A DNA stretch of 64,000 bases from Membranipora membranacea. Its lineage: Eukaryota > Bryozoa > Gymnolaemata > Cheilostomatida > Membraniporidae. The stretch's first letter is position 1. Each line of letters opens with the position of its first letter. Both the position numbers and the translations under genes were made by a program. The notes beneath the pieces were generated by a model, which was given only the letters and a program-made list of their open reading frames with translations, had not been told where the DNA came from and made no database searches. Of this stretch, positions 23,936 through 37,100 are shown piece by piece. Location of the stretch: positions 19,096,001 to 19,160,000 of the forward strand of contig OU612073.1 of the NCBI GenBank assembly GCA_914767715.1, given 5' to 3'.

Positions 23936-25454
23936 CTTTGCTCCACCTTCTGTGCTTGGTTACTTATTATGTGTTGTGGTCAGTTACCATACTTGTGTCA
24001 CAGTATTTTAAATAACTCGGAGGAAAGCGCCTGCAAAAGAGATCAGGTTATACTAGTCACATGAGAGCTTGATACATTCACAACGTGGTTTGTTCTAATT
24101 GTAAAGTGTCTTCAATTTGGCACTAAAAGGGCTTGCCAATTGAAATTTGAACAAGAAGAGAAATGGAATTATTGTACTCTCACACTGAACTACCACTTAT
24201 AATCTTGTTAACTATTATATGTCTTAGATTAACCATTCCAATTAGCATGTGGTTGATGAAGGACTGCCACTTACATTGGCATATCACAACTAGGCCTCAC
24301 TTTTATGTTATATTTGAACAAGATTGGACACAGTGAGTGACCAAGGAGTTAAAGACACCTTTAACTCCTTTAAAACTGTCTTTAACTCCTTGGAGTGACA
24401 GTGGGTGGACTGTAATAATGTAATGTAATGTTTACGAACAACAATGTCCTATTCTATTGTCATAAAAAGAATGTGCATGAAAATAGTGATATTTGTTACC
24501 TCAGGCTCTCAAGTCTCAGTCAGGTCAAGCTCTATCAGTAATACAAATTTAGAAACTCTTGGTCACCTCATTAAATAGTTGATCTTATATATTATCTTTT
24601 TTCATTTCTTTTTATTCATGTGTTCAAATTGATGAGTGACAACTGAATATGTGTACAGAGCACCAAGCAACCACTTGGTATTTCTCAATAAAATGGTAAT
24701 TCACAACAAATATTGATGACGTATACATCATAATCATACCGGAAACACAAGTTTGTCCCTTTAACTTACAGCGGGTAAATTACATAGTGTTGATCAATAA
24801 GACATGAAATTAAGAAATTAGCTCCTACTGAGCTAGGAATACACAACTCCAAATTAAGTGGAATATGTTATCAGTTGATAAAAAGGAGGGAGTTGTGTCG
24901 ATGAACTTCATTGTTCATTCATGGTTCATTGTTGTGTGGTGTCCTATAATTATGGTTGCAAATTTGTTATTGTTCTGCTATTACTGACTCATTTTTCTCT
25001 TATTTGTTTGAACCTTCTTGGTGGAGCGCATTCTCCACTCTCCCGTGTAAATAGTTTGGTTCAAGATAAGTCTAAATGCTCAGTCGGCTCCATTGCGAGT
25101 GTGTGGCATTACATTATCAACCATCCAATGGAATTAGACTAGTTCAAGATTTGCAACGTCAATAAAAGGTTCTTAGTTGAAAATCCCTTGCCCTCAAGTT
25201 TCTACGATGTATGACAACTAGCAGTTAATGCATTTGAAAAAAATAGTCATAGGCTATGCCTTCCCTTCCTTATTTCAACGAGAAAAAAAAGAAGGTACAT
25301 CAAATTTATACATAAAAATGTTGCTCAAATAAATAATCATTATAAGTGCAGCTGTGATGTGCTGGTAAAAAAACAACTGAAATTTGCTAAAAAACCAAAA
25401 AATAATTGCATGAGAAAACTTGTCATTTCATTTAATCTTGTTGCCAATAATCAT
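23936..25454. other. Intergenic region upstream of the lebercilin gene
   Basis: These 1.5 kb should hold the lebercilin promoter and the 3' UTR of the receptor gene. A palindrome lies at 24341-24392. I see no coding exon and could not define a promoter motif. Confidence 0.5.
24341..24392. repeat. Palindromic AAGGAGTTAAAG repeat, copy 1
   Basis: CCAAGGAGTTAAAGACA at the left and TGTCTTTAACTCCTTGG at the right are perfect inverted copies of 17 bases. An extra inner TTTAACTCCTT lies between. The same palindrome occurs at 50242-50268, and a looser relative near 21255-21310. Confidence 0.75.
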
Positions 25455-28400
25455 TTATTTAGATCTGATATACCTTAGCAGCATGACTAAAATGAATACC
25501 GAAGCTTTGGCTTCCTCAACCCGTGATCTCTTTTCATTTTCTTTTTGTCCTGTCTCAACGTTATCACTGCTGGTGGTATAATTGACATGTGTGCTCTCTT
25601 GTTCTGTGATTGTGAAGAGAGAAGTCGCGAAGTCATCAGCAGCCTGAACAGGCCTGCTATTTGTCACATCGGAGCTAGAAGTGAAGTTAGTGACTCCAGC
25701 CTTTCCGCCATCTATCACAGTATCTGAAATAAAATTACATGGGTGCTAATACGGTTTATTTTTAATGAGGGATTGGTAAGATAGAAAGAGTTGTGGTATA
25801 TGAAATCGCTGTGCAAGGGAAAATATTTGGCGAATGAAGCCAAGATTGAGATACATATAAGCTGCCAAAAATATAGGAGACAAACATGAAGAAGGTTGAT
25901 CCAGTTTGCCTGCATCTGGAGTTGCCCCCTCCCCTTGTTGAAGATGAAATGATAATGCTAAAAATAGACTGATAAATATATTGTTGTTGTTTAAAAAATT
26001 AGAAGCTCACCTGCTGAGTTTTTATCTCTCTGGATAAATAAAGTTGAAAACTTTTCTTTGTGTGTTCTGATGGACTCTCTAAAGCGTGATGGACTGAATT
26101 GCCTCCGGCCATTGGTGAGATAGAAAACGACACAAATGGCTATATCTACAAAAACGTTTTATCATTATAACACATCATCAAAGAACATTGCATTATGATA
26201 GCAGTTCCACATGCGATAGATATATTAATCAAAGAGTTGTACTGTCACACGAAAAAGGTGTAATTGTGAAATGATAATATTGTGGCTGTGATTGTTATTG
26301 CTTTATAACAGTACACTCACCATATGATGGGCTTGCCAGTCTGTGAATCACCTTTAGAGTGAAATCTGGCTTGTCTGAGCTTATTTCATGGATCCTGTCG
26401 ACCGCATGCAATAAAGTTAGTACCAGGTAGAAGACTGCATAGCTAGTGAACGGTATTAAACACTGGTCCACTGCTTCCTAAAATATCACATTAGTATACA
26501 GTGTAAGTTGGTTAATTCAAACTTTATAATTCAAAACTCTCGTTAATTCAGACAAGGAAAAGTGGTCCTTTCAGCCGGATCACAATGCATTTTAATGTCA
26601 CTTAATTCAAACTCTGCTCAATTAGAACAAATTTTTGTGGTCCCCAGAGGTTTGAATTAACTGAACCACACTGTAATAGGTTTCAGTTTTCACAAGAACA
26701 CAAGGCAGATGGGATGTACTATTTTTGTGATCTTAGCAATGCAAATCAAAGCAGCATTCTCCTTGATCAAAGGAAGAAGCGGTGATTGCTTTTGAGTTTC
26801 TGAGGAATAAAAAGTGTGCAAATTTCTTTGTTGTGATTAATATCAGTTTCCATCATTGACTTGATTCAACTGTATTACGTATATTTCTTGATTGTGTCAT
26901 ACAGAAAGGACTTGTACAGTGAGGAACTTTAACAGTGATTATGGTGCCTGCCGTTTCCGATTAACTGGTTGGGGGGGGGGGGGAGGAGCGGAAATTGTCA
27001 ATCTGGCAACCTGTCATCTTTACTATGATATAAATTAGAATAGCAATATAGATTTTTGTACGACAATTGATGGCTATTTCCTAATTTTGTTTGCCAAAAA
27101 CCCAGATAATTCATAGCCTTAGCAATACGATGTATAGCTTGTGGTTGGTCATTAATGAAAAAAAATGGAAATGAGTCTAGGCTAAATACAGAATGAATAA
27201 TGATCTAACGTCATATGTAGTAGGTATAATGCCAAGAAGTGATCGTAACATAGTGATAATGAGTTTTGGCATCCAGCTGATCACGTTTATCCTAGCAAAT
27301 CAATGACCACATTCGCTGTATCTATCATTCATGCGGCCCCACAGTATATCCATGCCAACAAACACCAAACTTTAGTCCCTTTATTGCAGGTTCCTATAAT
27401 CTCACCTTGTATCGAGTATTTGTCATGAAGTTGGATCGTCTCCAATGATGCTTGTACACTGCAATGAATATGACTGTAATCGCTATACTCCCAAGAGGAA
27501 CTGGTATGTACCAACTAAAAAAACATAAATTATGGATTATAAAAGTCAAGGAATGGCCAGGAATGTTGATATAAGATAATATCAAGCTATGATGGGAATC
27601 CTTTTACTCTAGTTTCTTAGGCCCTATTACACATGATTGGCTCTTATAACGGTGACTAATGTGTCAAACACCTCGAGATTATGTAAACTATGTGTAGTGG
27701 GTTACTAAATACTCCAGGCCTTCTCCAGGTCAACATTGTAGGCCTGTATGGGCACAGCAAACATCTTGCCTTTCGCCCTACTTAGCTTGGTTACCTTGTG
27801 TGGGTATAAGTTTTGCAGGTCACCCCTTTGCAAAGGAACAGGGGGAATTGCTATACTGTGTGTAGGGGTAGGGCTGTGCAAACACTCAGAAGACCTTCCG
27901 TTCTAAAGAGTCCCCACTAAGAGGAACCTCTTGCCAGAAACATGTACAACTTTGGGTTTCCAGAATTAAACATTGGCGTCAAGATTCAGGCTATTATCTT
28001 ATTCCGTCAGGCCGCCCCTGACTATTGACATACTGCTGCCACGATGTTCTTTTGAGGTGAAAGTTTCTCTTCTTTGCAGGCTAAGGCAGTTGCAGATATG
28101 TTTTTCAGTCATTGAGACAGCTTCACAGCATTTCTATTTTTCGTACAAATAAGGAAAAAGGAGGCAGTATTAAACTAATAATAAGTATCAAAAACTCAAC
28201 AAAACTTAATAAGGAAATTAATGCTCACATAACAAATCTCCATATGATGCCAGTAATTGTGCTGTCCTTGACACCGCAGTATACACCAGCTGGGCCATAG
28301 TCATTTGTCGTCAGAGGAATAATAGCTCCAATAAAAGGCACTCCAAAGCATATTCCGAGGCAGAGTCTGCAATAAGAATAAGCCTGACGCATGACTGAAT

Positions 28401-31400
28401 TGTCTGTGATGAGTTTCCAATTTATTTGATACAAAGCCTTTCCTATATACTTTTATTGTGAATCTACAATCATCTTTAGGAATGTTTTTCATGCAGTGAC
28501 AGATCAGCAAAAAAAACTTAAGCGGAGAGAAAGAGAGAAAATACACAAGTAATAAAAATTAATAGGATTTAAAGTGCTTTGATAGCTTTGCTCAAATGAG
28601 TAAGTTTGGTTGCTGAGCGTATCTGTATATAGAAAACTACTGTTCCCACTGAAAATGTTTATGATTAAAGTCATGCACTACAGCTTATTTTAACTTACAG
28701 TTGAGACGATCAGTATTTTACACGAAGGAAATGGTATGGTGTGGTAGTTTGATCATTCGTACATTTTAATTTACGACTACAAGTATATGTTTCTCACCGC
28801 TCTCGTCGCTGTATTCGATCATTGTACTCGCCAGGAATGATGAGCTTTGCTAGATATATGGTGGCAACACACACCCAGAGAAAACTGGTAAAACCTGAAA
28901 AAATGAAAATTTACAGTGATAGAAGTTGAATACCCTGACCCGAACATCAAAGACGTGCATGTTGGACCTAGAGGACTATAACATCAAGATCAAAAAATAG
29001 GGTTTTGAGGTATACCAATAAACTTTGGCAAAATTTTTTTACTGCTTTCAGCAAAAGCCAAGTCAGTACAATAACTTTCCCTACAGAGATCATTCAGAAA
29101 AGATTTTACATATTTCCACCTGGATTTCAGTTAGTTTCGCAAAACTTTGAAAACTTTACTATCCTTACAATGCAACACTCATTTACAAAACTGAATGCAA
29201 GTTTATTTATCCTTTGTTTCAGCCTTGACACATCAAGGTATAAGTGCAATATCTACTGAATATAACCTACCAAAGTATTGGGCAAGAAAAGCTTGAATCA
29301 CACAAGTTTCATTATGGTAGCCATCATTCTGTAAGAGAAAGAAAATAGATTAGTAATTTTAAATTTGGCTGCTATAGGGAACTCTGCCAGGCAGTGACTC
29401 AGTTCTTACCATAAAAAAAACACAATAAACGTAATCATAGTTTTGGTATTGGAGAGAGTACCCTTTCAGTAATGCTCAAGGATTCCGAATACTCACAATC
29501 ACAACCAGATTAGCCACGGTATAATTATCAATCTCTGTTTCAAACAAACTAATCACAGTCAATGCAGGGTAGCTGGTATCATTGTTGTAGGTCATTTGAA
29601 GTTGAAATATCATTCGGCTTAGAAGCAGGAGACTACTAGTATGTATGGTAATTTTTTTGAGTCTAATTTGTCTTTATGGGAGTGTCCCTACAGCCTCCTA
29701 CAAAGCAAATATCTGGCAATTACAATAGTAGAGGAAAAGGGTCAAAAAGAACAATAGATCCGGTGTAATATTGTCAACTGTCCCCCTCCCCCCCCCCGCA
29801 CGAAAACAACCCTGGGACACTTCACAATATTGAAAACTCAAAAGTGATTATTCCTCCGTGTCACACTTGTCACTGACTGTCATCTCCCACAGGCAAATGC
29901 TAAATGGAGGTAAATTTAATGATGGATAAATGGAGTGGTTATTTTCCCGGCTCATGAACCGGCGATAAAAGACAGATAACCCGTTGTGTCAAGAATTTCT
30001 AACCATCTCATCTGAAATTTGCTACAGAGTCCCATCATGGCAATCAAAATTATAATTCATTTTGTTTGAGTCTTTTTGACACAAAATCTTTGTTGTTTTC
30101 GCACAGCCCATTTAGTTACTGTGAAACGCAAATCACCTGTTCTACTCTTTACATTGTTATCCATCCATCCGAAAATAGACAACTAGTAACATTATGACAC
30201 TAGCACTATGACTGTGAAATAACTTGAGATTCCACTAGTAATTTTTGAACATACAGTTCATCTAAACTAATGTAGAGGGGGGGGGGGTTGGTTGTTTTTC
30301 CGCGGCTCAAGCAATCTTTTACAGTGCAATAGACGGACAATGATAAGCTCAAAAGTGATTATTTCTCCATGTCACACTTGTGTCTGACTGTCATCACCCA
30401 CAGGCAAATGCTTGGCACATACAGCTCATAAAAGTAACTGCTGGACTGGGTGTTTTTGTATGACTTCAGCAAAGATTTGTTAATGTGTAGCAAAAATTGT
30501 GGTCTTAACTTAATACGAAAGCAGCAATAATACTTATTGTCACTATTTAATTTGTTCAGCAATCACTGCATGAGAGAGTGTATCATCATTAAAGCTCCAA
30601 AGTATCATTCCGAAAATTGTTATAACTTCGGCCATGGTAGCTGTTGGCAAAGTGCTGGAAGGACAGTGGGTTCTGTGATGTGGTAACAACACATCATTGC
30701 ACTATTGGCTTAGTGCACCTTTCTTCGCCATACAGATGTCTTTAAAACATAAGAGCATCAAATAACAACTGGTGTACTCGAAAACTAGATCTATCAGGTA
30801 CTTCATGACAAAAAGGCTTTATACACTCAATCATATTGTTCATGAGTTACAACCAATATCCCCTGGTACAGCTGGGCCCATCATGTGATTCCAACTTGCA
30901 TGCTCACCAGACAAATACCAGCCAAAGGTGACAGCATTGTGTACACTTCCATTGTTATTGTAAAGCAAGAACTGATGACGCGTAACACACATTCTTGGTG
31001 TTGTTTTCGCGCGGGGGATAGTTTACAATACTACACCAGAATACCTAAGGAGACTATGAGTGGCCTTCAAATCCAGTTTGACTTACCAATGTCTTCGTTA
31101 TAGAGTTCATAAGGTTTGGAATCAGAATATACAAAAGTATTCGCTACAAAGACAAGATTAAAAATGTCAAGGTGACTGTAAAACATTAAAACACTCTCTC
31201 ATATTAAAATATAAACAGATGAGAATCACTTCAGATAGGATTTCTTAATTACATGTGATATGAGAAAACAACATAATATTTCACAAACCTCAACAAAAGT
31301 GCAGTATTTCCTCAGTAGTATAAGGACAGTGATTGTTATGCAGCCAAAAATGATCACCAATGACCTTGAAACAACCTTCAAGTTTAACAGTATAGCCTGA

Positions 31401-31801
31401 AAATATAAATAATTTGATCACCATACATATACGGTATATTCCCGAATTATATCATAATCATTGATGTCATAATCATAATTATCATTGTCATTATTGTGGA
31501 TGTGTTTTATCCTTATTAGCATGACAATCTATATAAGTGCCCCCTCCCCCCCCTACAATGTATCATGATTCATTCCTTCATTCATCTATATTTTGCAGTT
31601 GAAGAAAATTATCATTAATATTATGTGAATTATGCCAGTAATTTTACCTACACATTTTGCAAGCTCTTCAAAACCGCAGTCCCAGTAGATATCTGAATCT
31701 GTATTAGTTGTGTTCCAATGATTAGATGCAGCATAGACAGATGTAGGTGTAGTATCCCCAGTTGCATTCCATACATCGGACATTAACTGATGTCCAGGCA
31801 T
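25455..31801 (-). CDS. Seven-helix GPCR of the cAMP-receptor/GPR157-like group, 437 aa
   Basis: Eleven exons join in phase: 31801-31652, 31396-31289, 31143-31087, 29532-29497, 29328-29271, 28894-28798, 28366-28229, 27514-27406, 26477-26321, 26145-26011 and 25723-25455 (1314 nt). The N-terminus (1-50) has NAT and NTT glycosylation sequons. Helix 1 is about 60-80 (LVIIFGCITITVLILL), helix 2 about 87-110, helix 3 starts at Cys126 and contains FTSFLWVCVATIYL, and later helices include GICFGVPFIGAIIPL, VPLGSIAITVIFIAVY and IAICVVFYLTN. Cys126 and Cys199 (in GPAGVYC) can form the usual extracellular disulfide. There is no DRY motif. The SFLWxxxxxxYL stretch and GPAGxYC...WRF resemble cAMP-receptor-like and GPR157 receptors. 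The tail is Ser/Thr-rich. The 36-nt exon 29532-29497 is the weakest call: it has a poor pyrimidine tract but keeps frame. Ligand unknown. Confidence 0.74.
26499..26673. mobile_element. TA-flanked Tigger/pogo-like MITE, 175 bp
   Basis: This lies in a receptor-gene intron. The left end reads CAGTGTAAGTTGGTTAATTC and the right end GAATTAACTGAACCACACTG, with TA directly outside both ends. That combination is typical of Tc1/mariner and pogo elements. Internal AATTCAAACT motifs repeat in both orientations. A larger relative lies at 44094-44634. Confidence 0.7.
27640..28110. other. Intron segment with higher GC than its surroundings, unidentified
   Basis: This stretch in a receptor-gene intron has longer GC-rich words (CCGTCAGGCCGCCCCTG, CAGGTCACCCCTTTG) than the AT-rich flanks. 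It has no long open frame and no inverted ends that I can find. It may be an inserted element or organellar fragment, but I cannot identify it. Confidence 0.25.
29835..30411. repeat. Direct repeat pair, 65 bp, in receptor-gene intron
   Basis: Copy 1 is 29835-29900 and copy 2 is 30347-30411. Both contain CTCAAAAGTGATTAT, CTCC.TGTCACACTTGT, CTGACTGTCATC and CCCACAGGCAAATGC. Each has a poly(C) or poly(G) run nearby (29788-29797, 30277-30287), as if a larger unit had been duplicated or inserted twice. Confidence 0.6.
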
Positions 31802-34163
31802 GTCTGACTACAACGTTTGGTATGCTTGGCTCAACTATTTCACCAGATATTTATATCTTTTCTTGGATGACATTAAAAATAAATTATAGAATACACCAAA
31901 TTCTCACCTGTTCGTCATGGATAAACAGGGCGTGATAGGCTGTCATTAAAATGCACAAGGTACAAAAATTTCTTCCCAGAAGAATAGTTCCTCATCGTTG
32001 GATACTTCAAGGCCTGCTGAGCTATAATTAAATGTACAAACTAATCCCTGGCTAATGTGTTGGCTTTGATGGAGTAGCTCCACCCAACCAATCAGAGCCA
32101 ACACATTGGCAAAGTTATTTTGTAAAGCTGGATGGTTAAGGAAGTTAAGAAATTCCAGAGTGGTGTGGAACGGACACCTAGACTTATCAATGCGTGAGAA
32201 TTAATGATCCATGGAAAACAAACACTATACAACTCTCTATATCCCCTGATATACAGGAAACGACAAAAAAAGTCAGATGGTTCATAAAAAAATTTAATCC
32301 CGTGCAACCGCCCGGGGAATTTAAAATTCAATGATTTTTTTTTTTCACTTTTATTGGCAGTCTATTTCATTCCAGTAGCGGAATGTTTTCCGAATAGTGC
32401 CGAAAAAAAAGGAAAAGGTAAAGAGAAAAAAAGGAAAGCTTGAGACTGAAGATGAGTTGAAATTTTTCAGCAGTGAGGTGGAAATAGATTAGGATGTCTT
32501 TGAGAAGAGAGAAAATAAAAATGTTAAGATATTTTCATTACAGTATTGTGCAGAGGCAAAACTTGTTGCAGAGATAATAAGATAATGTTATAATTGAAAC
32601 AAAAGATATTTGAATACGCCAGATTTAAATGATGTTAATTTGCTCAGTGAGCGTATTGACAAAGGAAGATTATTAAAAGATGAAGCAATTGCAATGTTTA
32701 GTTTATCATTAGGAGGTAAAATTAGGAAATTATCCCGCTTGGGGTATCTTCGATTTCTAGAAAGAAAAAGATCATTAATATAGCTAGGTGTTGATAAGAT
32801 AGCTAGATAATGATAGTATTATCAACAACCACAAATCCCTATGATAAAAAAATATTAATAGATTTTGTGGTTGAAAAGAGACACATTTGGTTGTATACCA
32901 TGTCCACAAACAATTTTCTTACACTTTCCTACTGGTCGAATAGATGACTAACTGACTACTGGCTGGCCTTGTCTTGTTTTACAGGTGTTTCGTTTTAATA
33001 AGCTAGGCAACAATGAAATTGTCATGTAAATTGAAGCTGTCTGTGGCTGCCTGGGATTAAATTCACTGAGAATTCTGACAACTATCAAGTGCTTATTCTA
33101 AAATATGATAAGTGCACGTGATGGATCTGCAGGTTCTCATGTATAATTTACTTGTACAATGATTTATACTTCTTGCATTGATTTGTGAATGTGAAGGTCA
33201 ACTGTGGGTTGTTCTAATACTCAGGTAATTTTCATTGAATCAAATTTATTCTTGGTCACTTTTCAATGTTTTCAGCCTAATAAATATGTGGGTGCATAAC
33301 TACTAATATATATTGCTTTATGAGATGTGCCTGCCACCCTCCCTGTGCCCACAGGGAATTTGGTTTAAGCTCTATAGTGCGCACAACTCATCCAGTTTCT
33401 GACTCAAAAACATCAACACAGCATAAGAAAAGCTTCTCTCGTTAGTTTCTATAGATAGACTTTTTCCAACCCTGCCCCGCTACAGCCCGCTCACATTGTA
33501 AAAGTGAACAGAAATCCTCGATCACAAACAACAAAACTTCATAAAAAAAACCTGTGGGACTATTGACGCATAGGACTTAAGTTAGGTTAGAATGACACTA
33601 CTCAAAAAGGAGCAGTGACCAAAACCTTTATAAAATAAATCAACGGGTATTTTAAATTTATATTTTATTTTATATTGGCTCACTGGCAAACTTTGAAAAC
33701 TTTTCTTGATCAATTATTCCAATTCCATCCCAGCAAAACGAATTGAACATGAGAGTTAAGTATTGATAATCTCACCTACACTGCGCTGAAAGTTTTGACT
33801 CAAATTCACCTTAGTGAATAGAAGTTGGATGAGAAATATCCCAGTACCAGCATTTTCTAAATCAGAATTTTGTTCCATGCCTTAAAGACTCCAGAAGGAC
33901 CACAGCAATACATAGTCTGGCAGCTAGTTCTGCAGTATGTCAAGTTATTTGAGGGGAAATGCATGGGCTGCAGAATAAGCGGAGAAGAGTAGCACACTGC
34001 ATGAACCCACAATTTACTGTTTCATTGCTTTGAAAACCATAACACTTGGAAACCGCTGAAAGTTGGATAATTTATTTTCAAAATGTTGAGCTGTGTTTTA
34101 TACTAAATGATAAAGTAGTTATATAATGAAAAATATTGTTTAGCGTAGATTGATATATAATCT
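31802..34163. other. Intergenic region between the receptor gene and the SLC17 gene
   Basis: These 2.4 kb are AT-rich with an A-rich stretch near 32400-32520. A hairpin lies at 32052-32107 (AATGTGTTGGCTTTGAT facing ATCAGAGCCAACACATT). I see no coding exon. It should hold the receptor promoter and the carrier 3' UTR. Confidence 0.5.
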
Positions 34164-37100
34164 TTATCCCGAACTCTTCCTCACCATAGAGCCGTTATGG
34201 CTGTACTGTCTCCTCCAGTTCCAGTCTTGTGTTTTTCCTCGAGCAAATAGGGTGAATATGATGGCACCAAAGCAGTAAATACCTGCCCAGACATAAAATA
34301 CTATCTGCCACTCTTCCTTTGACCCCTACGGAAAAGAAATATAACTGCATTATCACACATCATAATATTTTATTCACACTGGGTAAGTTTACCTCTATTC
34401 CTAATAAACAAAGAAACCTCTAAGATTGGGTCACAGTCATGTGCTCACTTCAGGATGGCAGGGTCTTAGGCAATGCTATTGTACAGAAAGTTACACTTGG
34501 CTTTATACATGCATGAAATGGAAATCAATGCTGAGGTTTGGAGTACCCAGTGTTCTACATACAATAAAAGGACTTAAAAGTGATATATTGTTGTACTCAC
34601 ATTAGGAGTCATGGCGTTGACAAGTGAAGGAGCAATCATACCAGGTATAGTTGCCACTGTGTTGCTGATTCCCATGATCTCTCCAGCATATCTTAATCAA
34701 GTATGGAAAAAAAGTAAGCCACCAAAATTGAGTGAATATCATTCAGTCAAGGCGCTTATGGCCATGTTACTTTGCACAAATAGTTTAATAGATTGATTGG
34801 CTCAAATCATGTTGTTTGCGATCAACGGTAGCCAACTGGTTGGCTGGTCAGAGGGAGAGGGCCAAAGCCAAGTTAGATAATACTTTCTTGAAAAACCCTA
34901 TTGATATAGTGAATGTGAAAGTAATTCAGTTTCATTTTCACTATATTGTCTCTATAGGTACTTTCAGTGACCTGGTATTGGCTCTCTATCCCGCCCAACA
35001 ACCAATCAGATCAGAGCCATTATATTGGCTAACTTGTGGGTCCAGAAGAGTAATGATATCAGCATGATAGCGTATGTAGCTTACCTGTTAGCAATGTCTT
35101 GAGGGTTGACATTGTACCCAGAGCGATTGAAGCCTGTGAAGGCCACAGCTGTGGTTAGGAATATAACCCCCAAATAATTCATTCCACATGGAATGTGTCC
35201 AGTTGCCACAAGTAATCCCGCAGGTATCACCATAGCTAAGTAACAACATAGATCATTATTCTAAAGTTCTTCTAAACTGTTTGTAGCATAATTGAATAAA
35301 ATATGGATATCTAACATATAGAGGTAACGTTGACTAGACTCTAGTCTATTACCAAATAATGTAACTGTCATCATCGATACCAGAACATGTTAATTGATTT
35401 CCTTTAAGGTACTTGAATAGACAGCCGCTCCCCTCTGCTAGTCAAGTCTGACTGTGTACCAGCCGAGGAGACAAATTGTCTATGAAGACAAAACCAAAGC
35501 CTTGTCACGAAAACTTGACTCAGACAAGACTTCGGTAGCATTTGGTAATGAAACTAGATATCTTAACCTCAATCTGTTTTGTAACCATAAAACTGATTTT
35601 TACATTACAGCTTGAGCCATCAGGCCTCTCCAGACTGTCTTCAGAAACCATCCATTCTACAATTTGGTAAAATTTATTCTATTCTTACTTACCCATGATC
35701 ATGGCAATTTTCCTGGAGCAAGTTGTGGTTAGGGATCCATTTTCTCTAAGTTTGTCTATACATTGTGAGACAGTATTAGCAACCAGGAATGAGGCAATGT
35801 ATGGTAACATTGAGAAAAGCCCATTCTGTAAAACATATATGAATATTAATTATCAAAAGACTTTAATAAATTACTTAAGTGTCAACAACAAGAACAGCTT
35901 TTTTTCTGGATTCCCGTTTCGAGATTCTTATTCAGTTGATTTTTTCCCTTTTTTTGTGATTACAGAATATACATATCTTTATCATACTTTTTTGATGATT
36001 GGCCTTAATCTGAGCCTTAACCTAAATAATGTATGATGTAATGTACAGAATAATAATATGATCATTCGGAAAAATGCAGTAATGCTCCATTCTAATACTG
36101 TTTCAAACAATAAAAGAGTCCGAAGGAATTATTTCCTTCATCATAGTTATGAAACTTTTTAAAATGCACAGCTGACCCATAAGCTGCAAACAGATCATCC
36201 TGACTGCGAAAGACAGAACTAAAAATAGACAGCCCAACACATTGGTTAAATTTAAAAGACCTTTTCAAACTGGATGATACCATAATATTTTATTTTTCAA
36301 TTTGCCCTCTCAAAAAATTGCTTCAAGAATTCTATTCTAATTTTCGCTGTAGTAAATAAAAGATGCTTTGCAGCTAGCTGAAAGGATTACTCTGAGGATC
36401 TTGCTCTACTCACCGATTTGATGTCAAACTGCAGAACTTCTTTCATGAATGCTGGCAATTTTGTCATGAGAGTGTAATTACCAAAGTTATTACAGAAATG
36501 AGCCACAATGATTGCCCACATAGCCGGAGATGACATGATATCTTTCCATGGTACATAATCATTCTGGAATGGGGTAAAATAAGATTTGTGTCAGGAGTTG
36601 TCCCTCATTATAGATGACACTGTTACAAAGGGAGCAGAAAAGATCGTTTTAGTAGCTACGAAAACTCAGATAGGAACATGACACTTAGCGTGTAATGATA
36701 ATAATGATGATTATATATTTTCTTTTTGAAGTAATACAAAATAACACTCTATTAGAACTATAAGGGTAAAGTGTGTATGGTAATTTAATTTTATGTATAG
36801 AATTGGGTGGGTTTAATGATACCATTTTCCTTTCCTTGATTTTGAATTTCCTGCCTCATTTTAATGTTGTTATGTGTTATTGTTCAACTTCGATTGCCTC
36901 AAAAGGATATTCATCTATTTTCTTCCAGGAGGACTGCTAGTAGAGGGAAATTTCAATAATATCCAATGTACCCACGAATATTGCTACCCCACTCATTACT
37001 GTAGAAGACCGATAACAATGATCTTGAGGCTATAATGTTTATTTGTTCTGCTCGTAGATATTGTAGATAAATATATAACCTTTCCTTCCTGGACGCCCTC

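Noticed and set aside
35695-36036. 113-codon plus-strand frame in the SLC17 gene
   Set aside because: Its first part is antisense to the carrier exon 35825-35693 and the rest is AT-rich intron.
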